Shown here one piece after another: positions 43,199-51,387 of a stretch of 64,000 bases of DNA; position 1 is the stretch's first letter; every line of letters begins with the position of its first letter. This stretch comes from Canibacter zhoujuaniae. Lineage in GTDB: Bacteria; Actinomycetota; Actinomycetes; Actinomycetales; Microbacteriaceae. The notes under the pieces were generated by a model. That model had not been told where the DNA came from. It did not search any database and saw only the letters and a list, made by a program, of their open reading frames with translations. The position numbers and the translations under genes were made by a program. The DNA lies in assembly GCF_011752015.1 (NCBI RefSeq), contig NZ_JAAIKA010000001.1:1-64000 (forward strand), in the 5' to 3' direction.

Positions 43199-43702
43199 AT
43201 GAGCGCGCACGTGACAGTGGTTGGTACGGTTGCAAACATTCCACGGGTGTTTAAATTTGCAAACGGTAGTTCTAAAACAAGTTTCCGCATCGCTGAAAGC
43301 GAGAGACGTTGGAATAGGGCAACCGCGAAGTGGGTCGAAACAGAGACGAACTGGTACACGGTAAATGTGCCGGGAAATTTTGGAATAAATGTCTCTGAGT
43401 CAATCTCAAAAGGAAATCGCATTATTGTCACCGGCAAACTGCGCACACGGCAGTGGGAAACCGAACAGGGCCAGCGCGGGATCAGCGTAGAAATAGATGC
43501 AGACGGTTTTGGCCTCGACTTAAGATTCGGGATCAGCAGATTTACAAGAGTTGTGCGCAGTGAACACTTAGATGCGGGCAGTGAAGCGCATGACAACCAT
43601 GCGGCTGAGCAACCTGGTAGCAGCGAAAATTTTGCTTCGCACCCCCTAGAAGCGCAGAGCGAAGAAACAGTAACGGAACAGGCAGAGCCGATAGCAGCCT
43701 GA
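43199..43702 (+). CDS. ssb: Single-stranded DNA-binding protein
   Basis: OB-fold protein of 167 residues (SAHVTVVGTVANIPRVFKFA, SSKTSFRIAESERRWNRATAKWVE, NWYTVNVPGNFGINVSESISKG, GKLRTRQWET). It protects single strands in replication and repair. The C-terminus is Glu-rich but ends in EPIAA, so the acidic DDDIPF-type tip that recruits partners is absent. That suggests an accessory paralogue, like Rv2478c in Mycobacterium, not the essential Ssb. ATG after GAAGG. It precedes ettA as in other Actinomycetota. Confidence 0.9.
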   Translation: MSAHVTVVGTVANIPRVFKFANGSSKTSFRIAESERRWNRATAKWVETETNWYTVNVPGNFGINVSESISKGNRIIVTGKLRTRQWETEQGQRGISVEIDADGFGLDLRFGISRFTRVVRSEHLDAGSEAHDNHAAEQPGSSENFASHPLEAQSEETVTEQAEPIAA

Positions 43703-43743
43703 ATGATTCAGCTAGCTCCGGGTAGCGCCACCGAGGGCCCACT

Positions 43744-43749
43744 TAGAAT
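43744..43749 (+). promoter_or_regulatory. -10 element for leaderless lipoprotein transcript
   Basis: TAGAAT lies six bases before the ATG at 43756 and no SD is present between them. This fits an mRNA starting at the AUG. Confidence 0.5.
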
Positions 43750-43755
43750 AAGAGT

Positions 43756-44244
43756 ATGCATGTAGCTTCAAATCGTTCATCTCTCGGGATCCTCGGTGGT
43801 GCTGTCTTAGCGTTTACAGCTTTCGGGCTGACGGGATGCTCTGCCGTTGAGACACTTTACGGTTCTGGGGCAGAGCCTAGGCAACACGAGGTTGACTCAA
43901 ACGCTGAATTTGTTGCGGGAGGCAGCGCCGAAGAGAATCTCGCCTACTTCACGAAGCAGGCTGACGATTACTCTAAATCGAGTTCACCAATTGACGGGCG
44001 AAGCATAGTAGACCACTTTGTTGCCGCGGGTTTTGACAAAACTGCAATGCAGGTAAGTCTCGATAAAACAGCCCTCTCTGATAATGCAGATTCAATATTT
44101 GCCTCTGTGCGCATAAACTCCCAGTGTCTGATCGCGCAATTTGAGGTTAGTGACCGGACATATCAGGTTGATATTGCGCCAGTGCTGTTAGCTGGGGAGA
44201 GCGGCTACTGCCTGATTGGTGAAACCCGCCCAATCGACTGGTAG
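43756..44244 (+). CDS. Predicted lipoprotein, Microbacteriaceae-type, function unknown
   Basis: A 162-residue exported protein. The signal peptide covers about residues 1-27 and ends in a lipobox (GLTGC, Cys about 28), so it should be lipid-anchored after LspA cleavage. The mature part has a short linker and a compact domain of about 110 residues with two Cys (NSQCLIAQFEV and SGYCLIGETRP) that may form a disulfide. No enzyme motif is visible. Similar lipoproteins before ettA seem usual in Microbacteriaceae, which is from memory. Confidence 0.8.
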   Translation: MHVASNRSSLGILGGAVLAFTAFGLTGCSAVETLYGSGAEPRQHEVDSNAEFVAGGSAEENLAYFTKQADDYSKSSSPIDGRSIVDHFVAAGFDKTAMQVSLDKTALSDNADSIFASVRINSQCLIAQFEVSDRTYQVDIAPVLLAGESGYCLIGETRPIDW

Positions 44245-44307
44245 ATTAAGTGCCCTACACTTGTAAATGACCATTTTTCCAAGACATAAAAGGTAGAGCC
44301 CAAGAAT

Positions 44308-45990
44308 ATGGCTGAATATATTTACCAGATGGTGCGAGCTCGTAAGGCGCACGGTGACAAGGTAATTCTTGATGATGTTTCGATGTCGTTTTTCCCCGGC
44401 GCGAAGATCGGTATGGTTGGCCCGAACGGCGCGGGTAAGTCAACGATTTTGAAAATTATGGCCGGACGCGACACCCCGTCTAACGGAGAGGCCAAACTGA
44501 CACCGGGGTACACCGTCGGTATTCTGATGCAGGAGCCAGAGCTTGATGAAGAGCTCACCGTGCTTGAAAACGTGCAGCAGGGCGTTGGAGAGATTAAGGC
44601 AAAGATCGACCGCTTTAATGAGATCAGCGCCGAAATGGCTAATCCAGACGCAGACTATGATGCGCTACTGCCAGAAATGGGTGAGCTGCAGGAGGCAATC
44701 GACGCACTAGATGCGTGGGATCTCGATAACCAGCTCGAGCAGGCAATGGATGCGCTGCGCTGCCCGCCGTCTGACGCGATTGTTGCAAATCTTTCTGGTG
44801 GTGAGAAACGTCGTGTGGCGCTGTGCAAGCTGCTCTTGGAAAAACCTGATCTGCTGCTTCTTGATGAGCCAACCAACCACCTCGACGCTGAAAGCGTGCT
44901 GTGGCTGGAACAGCACCTGCAAAAGTACCCTGGCGCGGTAATCGCGATTACCCACGACCGCTACTTCCTCGACCACGTAGCAGAGTGGATCGCAGAAGTA
45001 GACCGCGGTCACCTGCACCCTTATGAGGGTAACTACTCTACCTATCTTGAAAAGAAGGCAGAAAGACTGCAGGTGCAGGGGAAGAAAGACGCAAAACTCC
45101 AGAAGCGCCTCAAAGAGGAACTAGAGTGGGTGCGCTCGAACACCAAGGGGCGTCAGGCAAAGTCGAAAGCCCGTTTGGCACGCTACGAAGAAATGGCTGC
45201 GGAAGCCGAGCGCACACGGAAGCTTGACTTTGAAGAAATTCAAATTCCGCCAGGGCCGCGCCTGGGCAACCTCGTGCTTGAAGCAAAAGACCTGAAAAAG
45301 GGTTTCGGGGAGCGTGTGCTCATCGAAAATTTGAGCTTCTCACTGCCGCGCAACGGCATCGTCGGCATTATCGGCCCGAACGGTGTTGGTAAGTCGACGC
45401 TCTTTAAAACCATCGTTGGTCTTGAAGAGCTTGACGGTGGCGACCTGAAAATCGGCGAGACTGTGAAGCTGAGCTACGTTGACCAGAATCGTGCAGGAAT
45501 TGATGCAAAGAAATCTGTTTGGGAGGTTGTGTCAGACGGCCGCGACTTTATCCAAGTGGGTCAGGTTGAGATCCCGTCACGCGCATACGTTTCAAGTTTC
45601 GGTTTTAAAGGCCCGGATCAACAGAAGCAGGCAGGGGTGCTTTCCGGTGGTGAGCGCAACCGCTTGAATCTGGCGCTCACCTTGAAGCAGGGAGGCAATG
45701 TCCTGCTGCTCGACGAGCCGACCAACGACCTTGATGTGGAAACTCTTGCGAGTCTTGAAAACGCACTCCTAGAGTTCCCCGGCTGTGCAGTAGTGATTAC
45801 ACACGATCGCTGGTTCCTCGACCGTGTTGCAACGCACATTCTGGCATATGAGGGCACCGCAGAGGATCCGGCAAACTGGTATTGGTATGAAGGCAACTTC
45901 GAAGGTTACGAGAAGAACAAGATTGATCGTCTCGGCCCTGAGGCTGCAAAACCATCCCGTGTGACCTATCGCAAGCTGTCACGCGATTAA
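44308..45990 (+). CDS. ettA: Energy-dependent translational throttle protein EttA (ABC-F)
   Basis: Soluble ABC-F ATPase that binds the ribosomal E site and gates translation by energy state. The 560-residue protein has two ATPase halves: GPNGAGKST near 39, LSGGEKRRVALC and LLLDEPTNHLDAES in the first; GPNGVGKST, LSGGERNRLNLAL and LLLDEPTNDLDVET in the second. The arm and linker helix rich in Lys and Arg (residues about 245-300) are present. ATG after AAAGGTAGAG. Length matches E. coli EttA (555). Confidence 0.95.
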   Translation: MAEYIYQMVRARKAHGDKVILDDVSMSFFPGAKIGMVGPNGAGKSTILKIMAGRDTPSNGEAKLTPGYTVGILMQEPELDEELTVLENVQQGVGEIKAKIDRFNEISAEMANPDADYDALLPEMGELQEAIDALDAWDLDNQLEQAMDALRCPPSDAIVANLSGGEKRRVALCKLLLEKPDLLLLDEPTNHLDAESVLWLEQHLQKYPGAVIAITHDRYFLDHVAEWIAEVDRGHLHPYEGNYSTYLEKKAERLQVQGKKDAKLQKRLKEELEWVRSNTKGRQAKSKARLARYEEMAAEAERTRKLDFEEIQIPPGPRLGNLVLEAKDLKKGFGERVLIENLSFSLPRNGIVGIIGPNGVGKSTLFKTIVGLEELDGGDLKIGETVKLSYVDQNRAGIDAKKSVWEVVSDGRDFIQVGQVEIPSRAYVSSFGFKGPDQQKQAGVLSGGERNRLNLALTLKQGGNVLLLDEPTNDLDVETLASLENALLEFPGCAVVITHDRWFLDRVATHILAYEGTAEDPANWYWYEGNFEGYEKNKIDRLGPEAAKPSRVTYRKLSRD

Positions 45991-46012
45991 AAGCCGCCAA
46001 AATTGCAGCAGT

Positions 46013-46043
46013 GTGGCCCCGTCGAGCCTCTCGTTGGGGCCAC
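46013..46043 (+). terminator. Strong hairpin after ettA, without T-run
   Basis: GTGGCCCC (46013-46020) pairs with GGGGCCAC (46036-46043), and CGAG with CTCG adds an inner stem. No T-run follows, as is frequent for actinobacterial terminators. A second small stem, CCCTA-T-TAGGG (46044-46054), overlaps the SD AGGGAGG of the next gene. Confidence 0.6.
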
Positions 46044-46061
46044 CCCTATTAGGGAGGACGC

Positions 46062-46526
46062 ATGCCCAAAGCACACGTTGACATCGAATTACGCTGGGGC
46101 GACCAAGACGCCTACGGTCACATCAACAATGTCGCTTTTGCACGCTACTTAGAGGAAGCGCGCGTGCGTCTTTTCTGGATGGGCACCGCACGTGAAGATA
46201 CCGGTCTTGACGGTCATTTTCGCGGCAGTAAACCCGAAGATCCGAAAATGCTTGTAGCTGCGCAGCAGATTGAGTTCGTGCGTGTGCTCGAGTATTCAGC
46301 ATCTCCGATTACCGTTGCGATGTGGATCGGGAAACTCGGCGGGTCAAGCCTTGAAGTGCACTACGAAATAATCGACAACTCTGAAGCGCAGCAGCAGATC
46401 GTTGCGCGTGCCATCACCACAGTAGTGATTGTCGACGGCCTGACAATGCGCCCAACGCGTTTGACCGGCCAAGGGCGCGCGGCGGCTGAGCGGTGGCGTG
46501 ACGAACCCCTGAAACTGGGGCGTTAA
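46062..46526 (+). CDS. Acyl-CoA thioesterase, 4HBT hot-dog family
   Basis: A 154-residue hot-dog fold protein (HVDIELRWGDQDAYGHINNVAFARYLEEARVRLF) with the catalytic Asp of the 4-hydroxybenzoyl-CoA type in WGDQDAYGHINN. It likely hydrolyses acyl-CoA; substrate not known. ATG after AGGGAGG. Its position after ettA matches Rv2475c in Mycobacterium. Convergent with the hydrolase gene, ten bases between stops. Confidence 0.88.
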   Translation: MPKAHVDIELRWGDQDAYGHINNVAFARYLEEARVRLFWMGTAREDTGLDGHFRGSKPEDPKMLVAAQQIEFVRVLEYSASPITVAMWIGKLGGSSLEVHYEIIDNSEAQQQIVARAITTVVIVDGLTMRPTRLTGQGRAAAERWRDEPLKLGR

Positions 46527-46535
46527 TTACGAGCG

Positions 46536-47327
46536 TTAGTGCTCTGCGGTTATGAACTCACGAAGCAGAGCTGTGAACTTTTCGGGTTGCTCAGAGTGCA
46601 CCCAGTGCCCGGCATCTGCAACAGTAACCGGCACCACATCTGGAAACAGTTCCTGCATCCGCGGTAAATGCCGCGGCTGAATATAGTTTGAGTCTGCGCC
46701 AGCAACCCATAGCACCGGCCCCTCATACTGTTTCCCGGCGGGAGCATCGAAAGCGCCAATCGCAGAAAGCTCGCGAAGCAGCATTTGAAGATTTGGCTGC
46801 CATTTGAAACCGTCCACCTCGCGCTGCAAATTCTGGAGCAGAAAAGCGCGCGTGCCGTAGTTTGGGATTGCTTCTGTAAGAGCCCTGTCGGCATCTGCGC
46901 GGCTCTTGATAGACAGTAAATCGAGCTCAGCCAGCGCACCAAGAAGATGCTTAAACTCTGACATATCTGACTGACTAACAGGGGAGATATCGACAACGGT
47001 TAATGACTGCACAATTTCTGGATATTCGAGGGCAATAAGCATTGCCACTTTGCCGCCCATCGAATGCCCAACCAGATGAAACTTCCCGTGTGCGGCGAAG
47101 GCCTCATGCTGCCGTACAGCGGAAACCACCGCCTGCGCCATCTCGCCGTAGTTAAAACTATTAGTCCACTCAGACTCACCATGATTTGGTTGATCAACCA
47201 GCAGCGATGAAGTCACATCTTTTACCGACTTAGCCGTCTGTGCGAGGTTTTTCCCGCGCCCCATCAGCCCGTGCAGGAATACGGTAAGCGCGGATCCGCC
47301 CGGGATGAACTCCATGTGAATTGCCAT
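46536..47327 (-). CDS. Alpha/beta hydrolase (YbfF-like esterase)
   Basis: Alpha/beta-hydrolase of 263 residues. It has the oxyanion stretch TVFLHGLMGRGKN, the nucleophile elbow LVGHSMGGKVAML, an acid in WVAGADSNYI and the His in ADAGHWVHSEQP. Substrate is unknown. I start at ATG 47327: TAGGAT lies six bases upstream on the minus strand, as for a leaderless mRNA. A GTG two codons earlier is possible. Divergent from the next gene. Confidence 0.85.
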   Translation of the reverse strand: MAIHMEFIPGGSALTVFLHGLMGRGKNLAQTAKSVKDVTSSLLVDQPNHGESEWTNSFNYGEMAQAVVSAVRQHEAFAAHGKFHLVGHSMGGKVAMLIALEYPEIVQSLTVVDISPVSQSDMSEFKHLLGALAELDLLSIKSRADADRALTEAIPNYGTRAFLLQNLQREVDGFKWQPNLQMLLRELSAIGAFDAPAGKQYEGPVLWVAGADSNYIQPRHLPRMQELFPDVVPVTVADAGHWVHSEQPEKFTALLREFITAEH

Positions 47328-47333
47328 GTTCAC

Positions 47334-47356
47334 ATCCTATCCGGGCAGGTTAAACT
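47334..47356. promoter_or_regulatory. Divergent leaderless promoter pair
   Basis: On the minus strand TAGGAT (47334-47339) stands six bases before ATG 47327. On the plus strand TAAACT (47351-47356) stands six bases before GTG 47363. Both start codons lack an SD. The whole intergene is only 35 bases, so the two promoters must overlap and may compete. Confidence 0.5.
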
Positions 47357-47362
47357 GGTGCG

Positions 47363-48007
47363 GTGGCTGAGTCTCTGCGTTTTCCAGATATGCGATATGT
47401 GCGAGATTTTGAGTTATTCTTGCGCAGATTTGTCGCGTTAGACGGGGCGGGTGCGCTGCGACTGACCACAAAGCGTGTGCATAAGCAGCTTGTTTTGGGG
47501 GTGACCGGCTGTGTGTTGGCGCCGCACTCGCTGCTCGACGATACACCTGTTATTCTCGGCGTGCGCGGATTCAAGCTTGCTGCTGGCGTGGAAGATCTGG
47601 ACGCGGTGTATCAGTTGCGTGCGCTAAGCGAACGACTGCCGCGTCTTGCAGAACCGCAGCTGCCGCTTCCACCAACAGAAACCACGTCCGTGTGGGCGGG
47701 TATCGCCCCGCCGCAGACGGGCTGGCGTGCGCAGGGGGTTGTCTCAGCAGCTTCCCTCAGCGAGGTGGCGAAAACAGGTGCGCAGCAGATTGCAAACGCG
47801 CTCCCTGAAAATCCAGGAGAGCTTTTGGTGCAGAAACTGCGAGAAGAGGTGTGGGCCCGCGAAATTTTGCCGCAGGTGCCGGCCGGAGCGGCATTCGCGC
47901 TAGACACACTCGGGTTTTTGCACGGGAGCTCAGACGTCAAACTGCTCAGCGCTAATGGCTGGTTGCGTTTGGAGGCAAAGGGCGGATCGGTGCTAGTGCG
48001 GCTTTGA
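47363..48007 (+). CDS. Conserved hypothetical protein
   Basis: A soluble 214-residue protein with no motif I can place. The N-terminal part is rich in Arg and hydrophobic residues (DFELFLRRFVALDGAGALRL), the centre is Pro- and Thr-rich (LPLPPTETTSVWAGIAPPQTGW), and the C-terminus looks like beta-strands (LDTLGFLHGSSDVKLLSAN). No signal peptide or membrane helix. GTG start without SD, six bases after TAAACT. Composition matches the neighbours, so it is a normal chromosomal gene. Confidence 0.75.
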   Translation: MAESLRFPDMRYVRDFELFLRRFVALDGAGALRLTTKRVHKQLVLGVTGCVLAPHSLLDDTPVILGVRGFKLAAGVEDLDAVYQLRALSERLPRLAEPQLPLPPTETTSVWAGIAPPQTGWRAQGVVSAASLSEVAKTGAQQIANALPENPGELLVQKLREEVWAREILPQVPAGAAFALDTLGFLHGSSDVKLLSANGWLRLEAKGGSVLVRL

Positions 48008-48064
48008 GTTAATCGCGGCAATAAACTAGAATGAGTGGGTTATTAAAACTTTTTAGGAGCTAGC

Positions 48065-48322
48065 ATGTCTGCCAACAAAGGCATTATTGAGCCGCCGATT
48101 GACGAGTTGCTGAAACAGGTTGAGTCAAAGTATTCACTTGTCGCTTTCTCTGCACAGCGTGCGCGTCAGATCAACGACTATTACGCAGATCTGCAGGAGG
48201 GGCAGCTTGGCGATAACATTGGCCCGCTCGTTGATCATGGAATCGACGACAAGCCTTTAACTATTGCACTGCGTGAGATTGCTGAGGGCAAGCTCGAACT
48301 CAACACTCGCGAAGCAAACTAA
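48065..48322 (+). CDS. rpoZ: RNA polymerase subunit omega
   Basis: Assembly chaperone of RNA polymerase, 85 residues. Family features are [28 protein letters not shown] and [19 protein letters not shown] after TAGGAGC. In Mycobacterium coaBC and metK lie between rpoZ and priA; here only a terminator does. Confidence 0.93.
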   Translation: MSANKGIIEPPIDELLKQVESKYSLVAFSAQRARQINDYYADLQEGQLGDNIGPLVDHGIDDKPLTIALREIAEGKLELNTREAN

Positions 48323-48342
48323 AACCGTAAAAGTAATAGAGG

Positions 48343-48381
48343 CGCCGGGTAACCTTTGGTTGTACCCGGCGTTTTGGTTTT
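48343..48381 (+). terminator. Terminator after rpoZ
   Basis: CGCCGGGTA (48343-48351) pairs perfectly with TACCCGGCG (48363-48371) and TTTTGGTTTT follows. It separates rpoZ from priA. Confidence 0.9.
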
Positions 48382-48401
48382 AGAGAGGGAGGTGTGGCAG
48401 C

Positions 48402-50453
48402 TTGCGCAGCGAGATGGCGAATCTTGTTCCTGCTGGCCAAGTGCCAACAGTTGCTGCGGTGCTGTTGGATTCACGGCTGCCGCAGCTCGATCAGCTCTTT
48501 GATTATGCCGTGACACCTGAGATGGCGGCTCAGATAAAGGTCGGGCAGCGCGTGAAAGTTCCGCTCAGATCGCAGAGCAGAAGCAGCTTTGGCTGGGTTA
48601 TTCGCCTGGCAACGAACACTGCATATGACGGCATTCTGCAGCCGGTGACGCAGATTCTAGGAGAACCAGCGGTTTTAACCGCAGAGGTGTGGGATCTCGT
48701 AAACCACTGCGCTGATCGGGCGGCGGGAAACGCCAGTGATCTATTGCGCTTTGCAATTCCGTCACGCCACGTGCGAGCCGAAAAAGCGTTTTTAAAAGAA
48801 GTATCTGCCGCGCCAAGCGATGATGACAGCCCGCCCGCGCTGAGAGGCGTGTGGGAGAGCGCTGTAACCCCAACCTCGGTAATAGACGAGATTACAGCAA
48901 AGCTTCAAGCTGGCAGCTGTTTGAGCTTCGAAATGAATCACGGTATGGATCAACTGCCCAACTCTCTGTGGGTGCAGGGATGGGCGGCAACCCTAGCCTT
49001 GCTCGCTGAAAGAGAAATACGTGAGGGGCGCTCAATTATTATTTGTGTGCCCGACTATCGTGATCTGAATCAGCTCGCAGCGGCCTTGCGCGCGCTGGTT
49101 GCAGCGCGGGTGACGCGCGTAGACGCAAAACAGTCAAAGGAAGATAGATATCGCGCCCACCTTGAATGCTTAACAGAGGTGCCGCGTGTAATTATTGGAA
49201 ACAGAGCAGCTGTGCTTGCGCCCGCGCACAACCTTGGAACTATTGTGATTTGGGATGAAGCCGATCCGCTCCTGCAATTTCCCAAAGCGCCCTATATGCA
49301 CAGCAGAGATATCGCATTGGTGCGGCAGAGCCAAACAGGCTGCGCAGTGCTGAGCGCCGGCTACAGTCGTTCAGTTGCGATACAGAGGCTGGTTGAGATC
49401 GGGATCTTTGAGACGGCAGCTAATCCGCCGAAACGCACCACTGTGCGGGCGCTTGAATCTTTGCCGGCAGAGCGCACAGGCGGGCGCATCTCGAGCGGGG
49501 TTGTGGTCGCAATCCGTGCGGGTCTTGAAACAGGCCCGGTGCTGATACAGGTTTCTAAACCCGGTTACGCACTCGCCGGCAGCTGCGCGCGCTGTAAAAC
49601 TCCTGCCCGCTGTGCAAACTGCACCGGCCCCCTAAGCAAAACTTCGTTAACCGCTGAGATCAGCTGCCTGTGGTGTCTGGAAACTTTCACACACTGGCGC
49701 TGCACGGAGTGTCGTGGCACACAGCTCCAGCTGCGAGGAGCGGGGAGTGAACGCACTGTTGAGCAGCTGAGCGTTACCTTCCCTGGTGTGCCGCTCGTAC
49801 TGTCTGACGGCACCCACCCTGTGCAACTGGTGAGCGGTGATCCCGCCATTGTTGTTGCAACACCTGGTGCTGAACCGGTTGCTGCAGCAGGATATGCGGC
49901 TGTGGTGTTGTTGGATGCAGAAAACATGCTGCAGATACCGACGCTCAGCATCTCTGAAGACTGTTTACGCTGGTGGGAGAATGCTGCTGCAAAGGCTCGC
50001 GGTGATGGGATATGCTACATCTCCCGCGAACTCGGTGGAGTGACTGAGGTTTTTCTTAGAGGCACGCTGATTGCTTGGCTGCGCTCCGAGCTGGCGCTGC
50101 GCAACTCTTTGCGCTTTCCTCCTGCGGTGCGTGTTGCCTCAGTTGAGGGGACTCACACAGAGGTTGAAACTGCGCTCGCAAAACTTACCGAATTTACTGC
50201 ATACGATGTGCTGCCGCCGGTAAAAATGTCGAATGGTGCATGGCGCGCAATCGTTCGGTTTAGCTATGCCATCGGCGCAGAAGTCGCTAGAACACTGCGC
50301 GCTGCGGTGGTTGCAGCAGCCGCTGGCCGGCAGGGAAGCCGGGCCAGACCGCGCACCCGCGCCCCAGAACTGTTAAGAGTGCGGATGGACGATCAGACAG
50401 TTTTCGATGCATACACCCGCACTGTCACAGAGGCACCGGAAGAATTAGGCTAG
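48402..50453 (+). CDS. priA: Actinobacterial PriA-like primosomal protein N', helicase motifs absent
   Basis: A 683-residue PriA homologue. The N-terminal DNA-binding domain is recognisable (LPQLDQLFDYAVTPEMAAQI, GQRVKVPLRSQSRSSFGWV). A Cys-rich zinc region lies near residues 390-450 (CARCKTPARCANC, CLWCLETFTHWRCTEC). No Walker A Gly-Lys-Thr is visible, and the DEAD-like box is weak (IWDEADPLLQFP). This is known for actinobacterial PriA, which is thought not to be an active helicase. TTG 48402 follows GGGAGG by nine bases; an ATG four codons later has poor spacing. Confidence 0.88.
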   Translation: MRSEMANLVPAGQVPTVAAVLLDSRLPQLDQLFDYAVTPEMAAQIKVGQRVKVPLRSQSRSSFGWVIRLATNTAYDGILQPVTQILGEPAVLTAEVWDLVNHCADRAAGNASDLLRFAIPSRHVRAEKAFLKEVSAAPSDDDSPPALRGVWESAVTPTSVIDEITAKLQAGSCLSFEMNHGMDQLPNSLWVQGWAATLALLAEREIREGRSIIICVPDYRDLNQLAAALRALVAARVTRVDAKQSKEDRYRAHLECLTEVPRVIIGNRAAVLAPAHNLGTIVIWDEADPLLQFPKAPYMHSRDIALVRQSQTGCAVLSAGYSRSVAIQRLVEIGIFETAANPPKRTTVRALESLPAERTGGRISSGVVVAIRAGLETGPVLIQVSKPGYALAGSCARCKTPARCANCTGPLSKTSLTAEISCLWCLETFTHWRCTECRGTQLQLRGAGSERTVEQLSVTFPGVPLVLSDGTHPVQLVSGDPAIVVATPGAEPVAAAGYAAVVLLDAENMLQIPTLSISEDCLRWWENAAAKARGDGICYISRELGGVTEVFLRGTLIAWLRSELALRNSLRFPPAVRVASVEGTHTEVETALAKLTEFTAYDVLPPVKMSNGAWRAIVRFSYAIGAEVARTLRAAVVAAAAGRQGSRARPRTRAPELLRVRMDDQTVFDAYTRTVTEAPEELG

Positions 50454-50457
50454 AAGT

Positions 50458-51387
50458 ATGGCGAAGCTGAAAATAGTTTTTGCAGGCACTCCAGATGTTG
50501 CGGTGCCGGTGCTGAAAACCCTAACCGAGAGCGCACACGAAGTGGTCGGGGTGGTTACTCGTGAAGATGCGCCCTTGGGGCGCAAACGTGTGTTGACGGC
50601 TTCGCCTGTTGCTTCTTTTGCGCAAGAAGCAGGATTAAAAACCATAAAAGCGAACCGATTAGACGCAGACACTACCGAACAAATAGCAGAGCTTGGCGCA
50701 GACATCGGAGTTGTTGTCGCTTACGGTGGTCTCTTAAAAACAGATCTGCTGACAGCCCCGCGATTGGGGTGGATCAACTTGCATTTTTCTGCCCTCCCGA
50801 AATGGCGCGGGGCAGCTCCCGTGCAGCGCGCTTTGATGGCCGGTGAAACCGAGATTGGCGGAACAATCTTCAGACTCGTTGAAGAGCTTGATGCCGGCTC
50901 TGTTGTGCACAGCTTCACATACAGCGTCACCCCAGGGGAGAGCGCTGGTGAGGTGCTGACTGCGATGGCGCTGCGTGGCGGGACCGAGATGCTTGCCGCG
51001 CTGGAGCAGCTGGCAGAAAATCCCAACGCGGGCGATCCGCAAGACGGAGAAGTGACCTATGCACACAAACTAACGCGAGAAGACGGGCGCTTAGACCTCA
51101 CAAAATCTGCTGCACAAGTGTTAGCGCAGTGGGCGGGGGTGACGCCGGAGCCCGGTGCTTTTGTGCAAACAGCCGAACAGCCGTTAAAAATTATTCGTAT
51201 CGCCCCGGTTGAAAACTCTGATATCGAGCCCCCCGTAGGGGAGTTTGCGCTGCTTGGAAAGAAAGTGTTCCTTGGCGTGAGCGCGGGTGTTTTAGAGGTG
51301 CTTGAAGTGCAGCCGGCGGGTAAAACAAAAATGTTGGCGGCAGACTGGCTGCGGGGCAAAGGCGGGAGGCTGACAGCCGATGGCTAA
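50458..51387 (+). CDS. fmt: Methionyl-tRNA formyltransferase
   Basis: Formylates initiator Met-tRNA using 10-formyltetrahydrofolate. The 309-residue protein has the N-terminal KIVFAGTPDVAVPVLKTL, the catalytic NLHFSALPKWRGAAPVQRAL, and the C-terminal OB-like domain. ATG four bases after priA. It overlaps rsmB by eight bases. Functionally paired with def at 11009. Confidence 0.95.
   Translation: MAKLKIVFAGTPDVAVPVLKTLTESAHEVVGVVTREDAPLGRKRVLTASPVASFAQEAGLKTIKANRLDADTTEQIAELGADIGVVVAYGGLLKTDLLTAPRLGWINLHFSALPKWRGAAPVQRALMAGETEIGGTIFRLVEELDAGSVVHSFTYSVTPGESAGEVLTAMALRGGTEMLAALEQLAENPNAGDPQDGEVTYAHKLTREDGRLDLTKSAAQVLAQWAGVTPEPGAFVQTAEQPLKIIRIAPVENSDIEPPVGEFALLGKKVFLGVSAGVLEVLEVQPAGKTKMLAADWLRGKGGRLTADG

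Noticed and set aside
49500-49700. PriA as a damaged helicase pseudogene
   Set aside because: Absence of helicase motifs is the norm for the actinobacterial PriA family; frame and zinc cysteines are intact.
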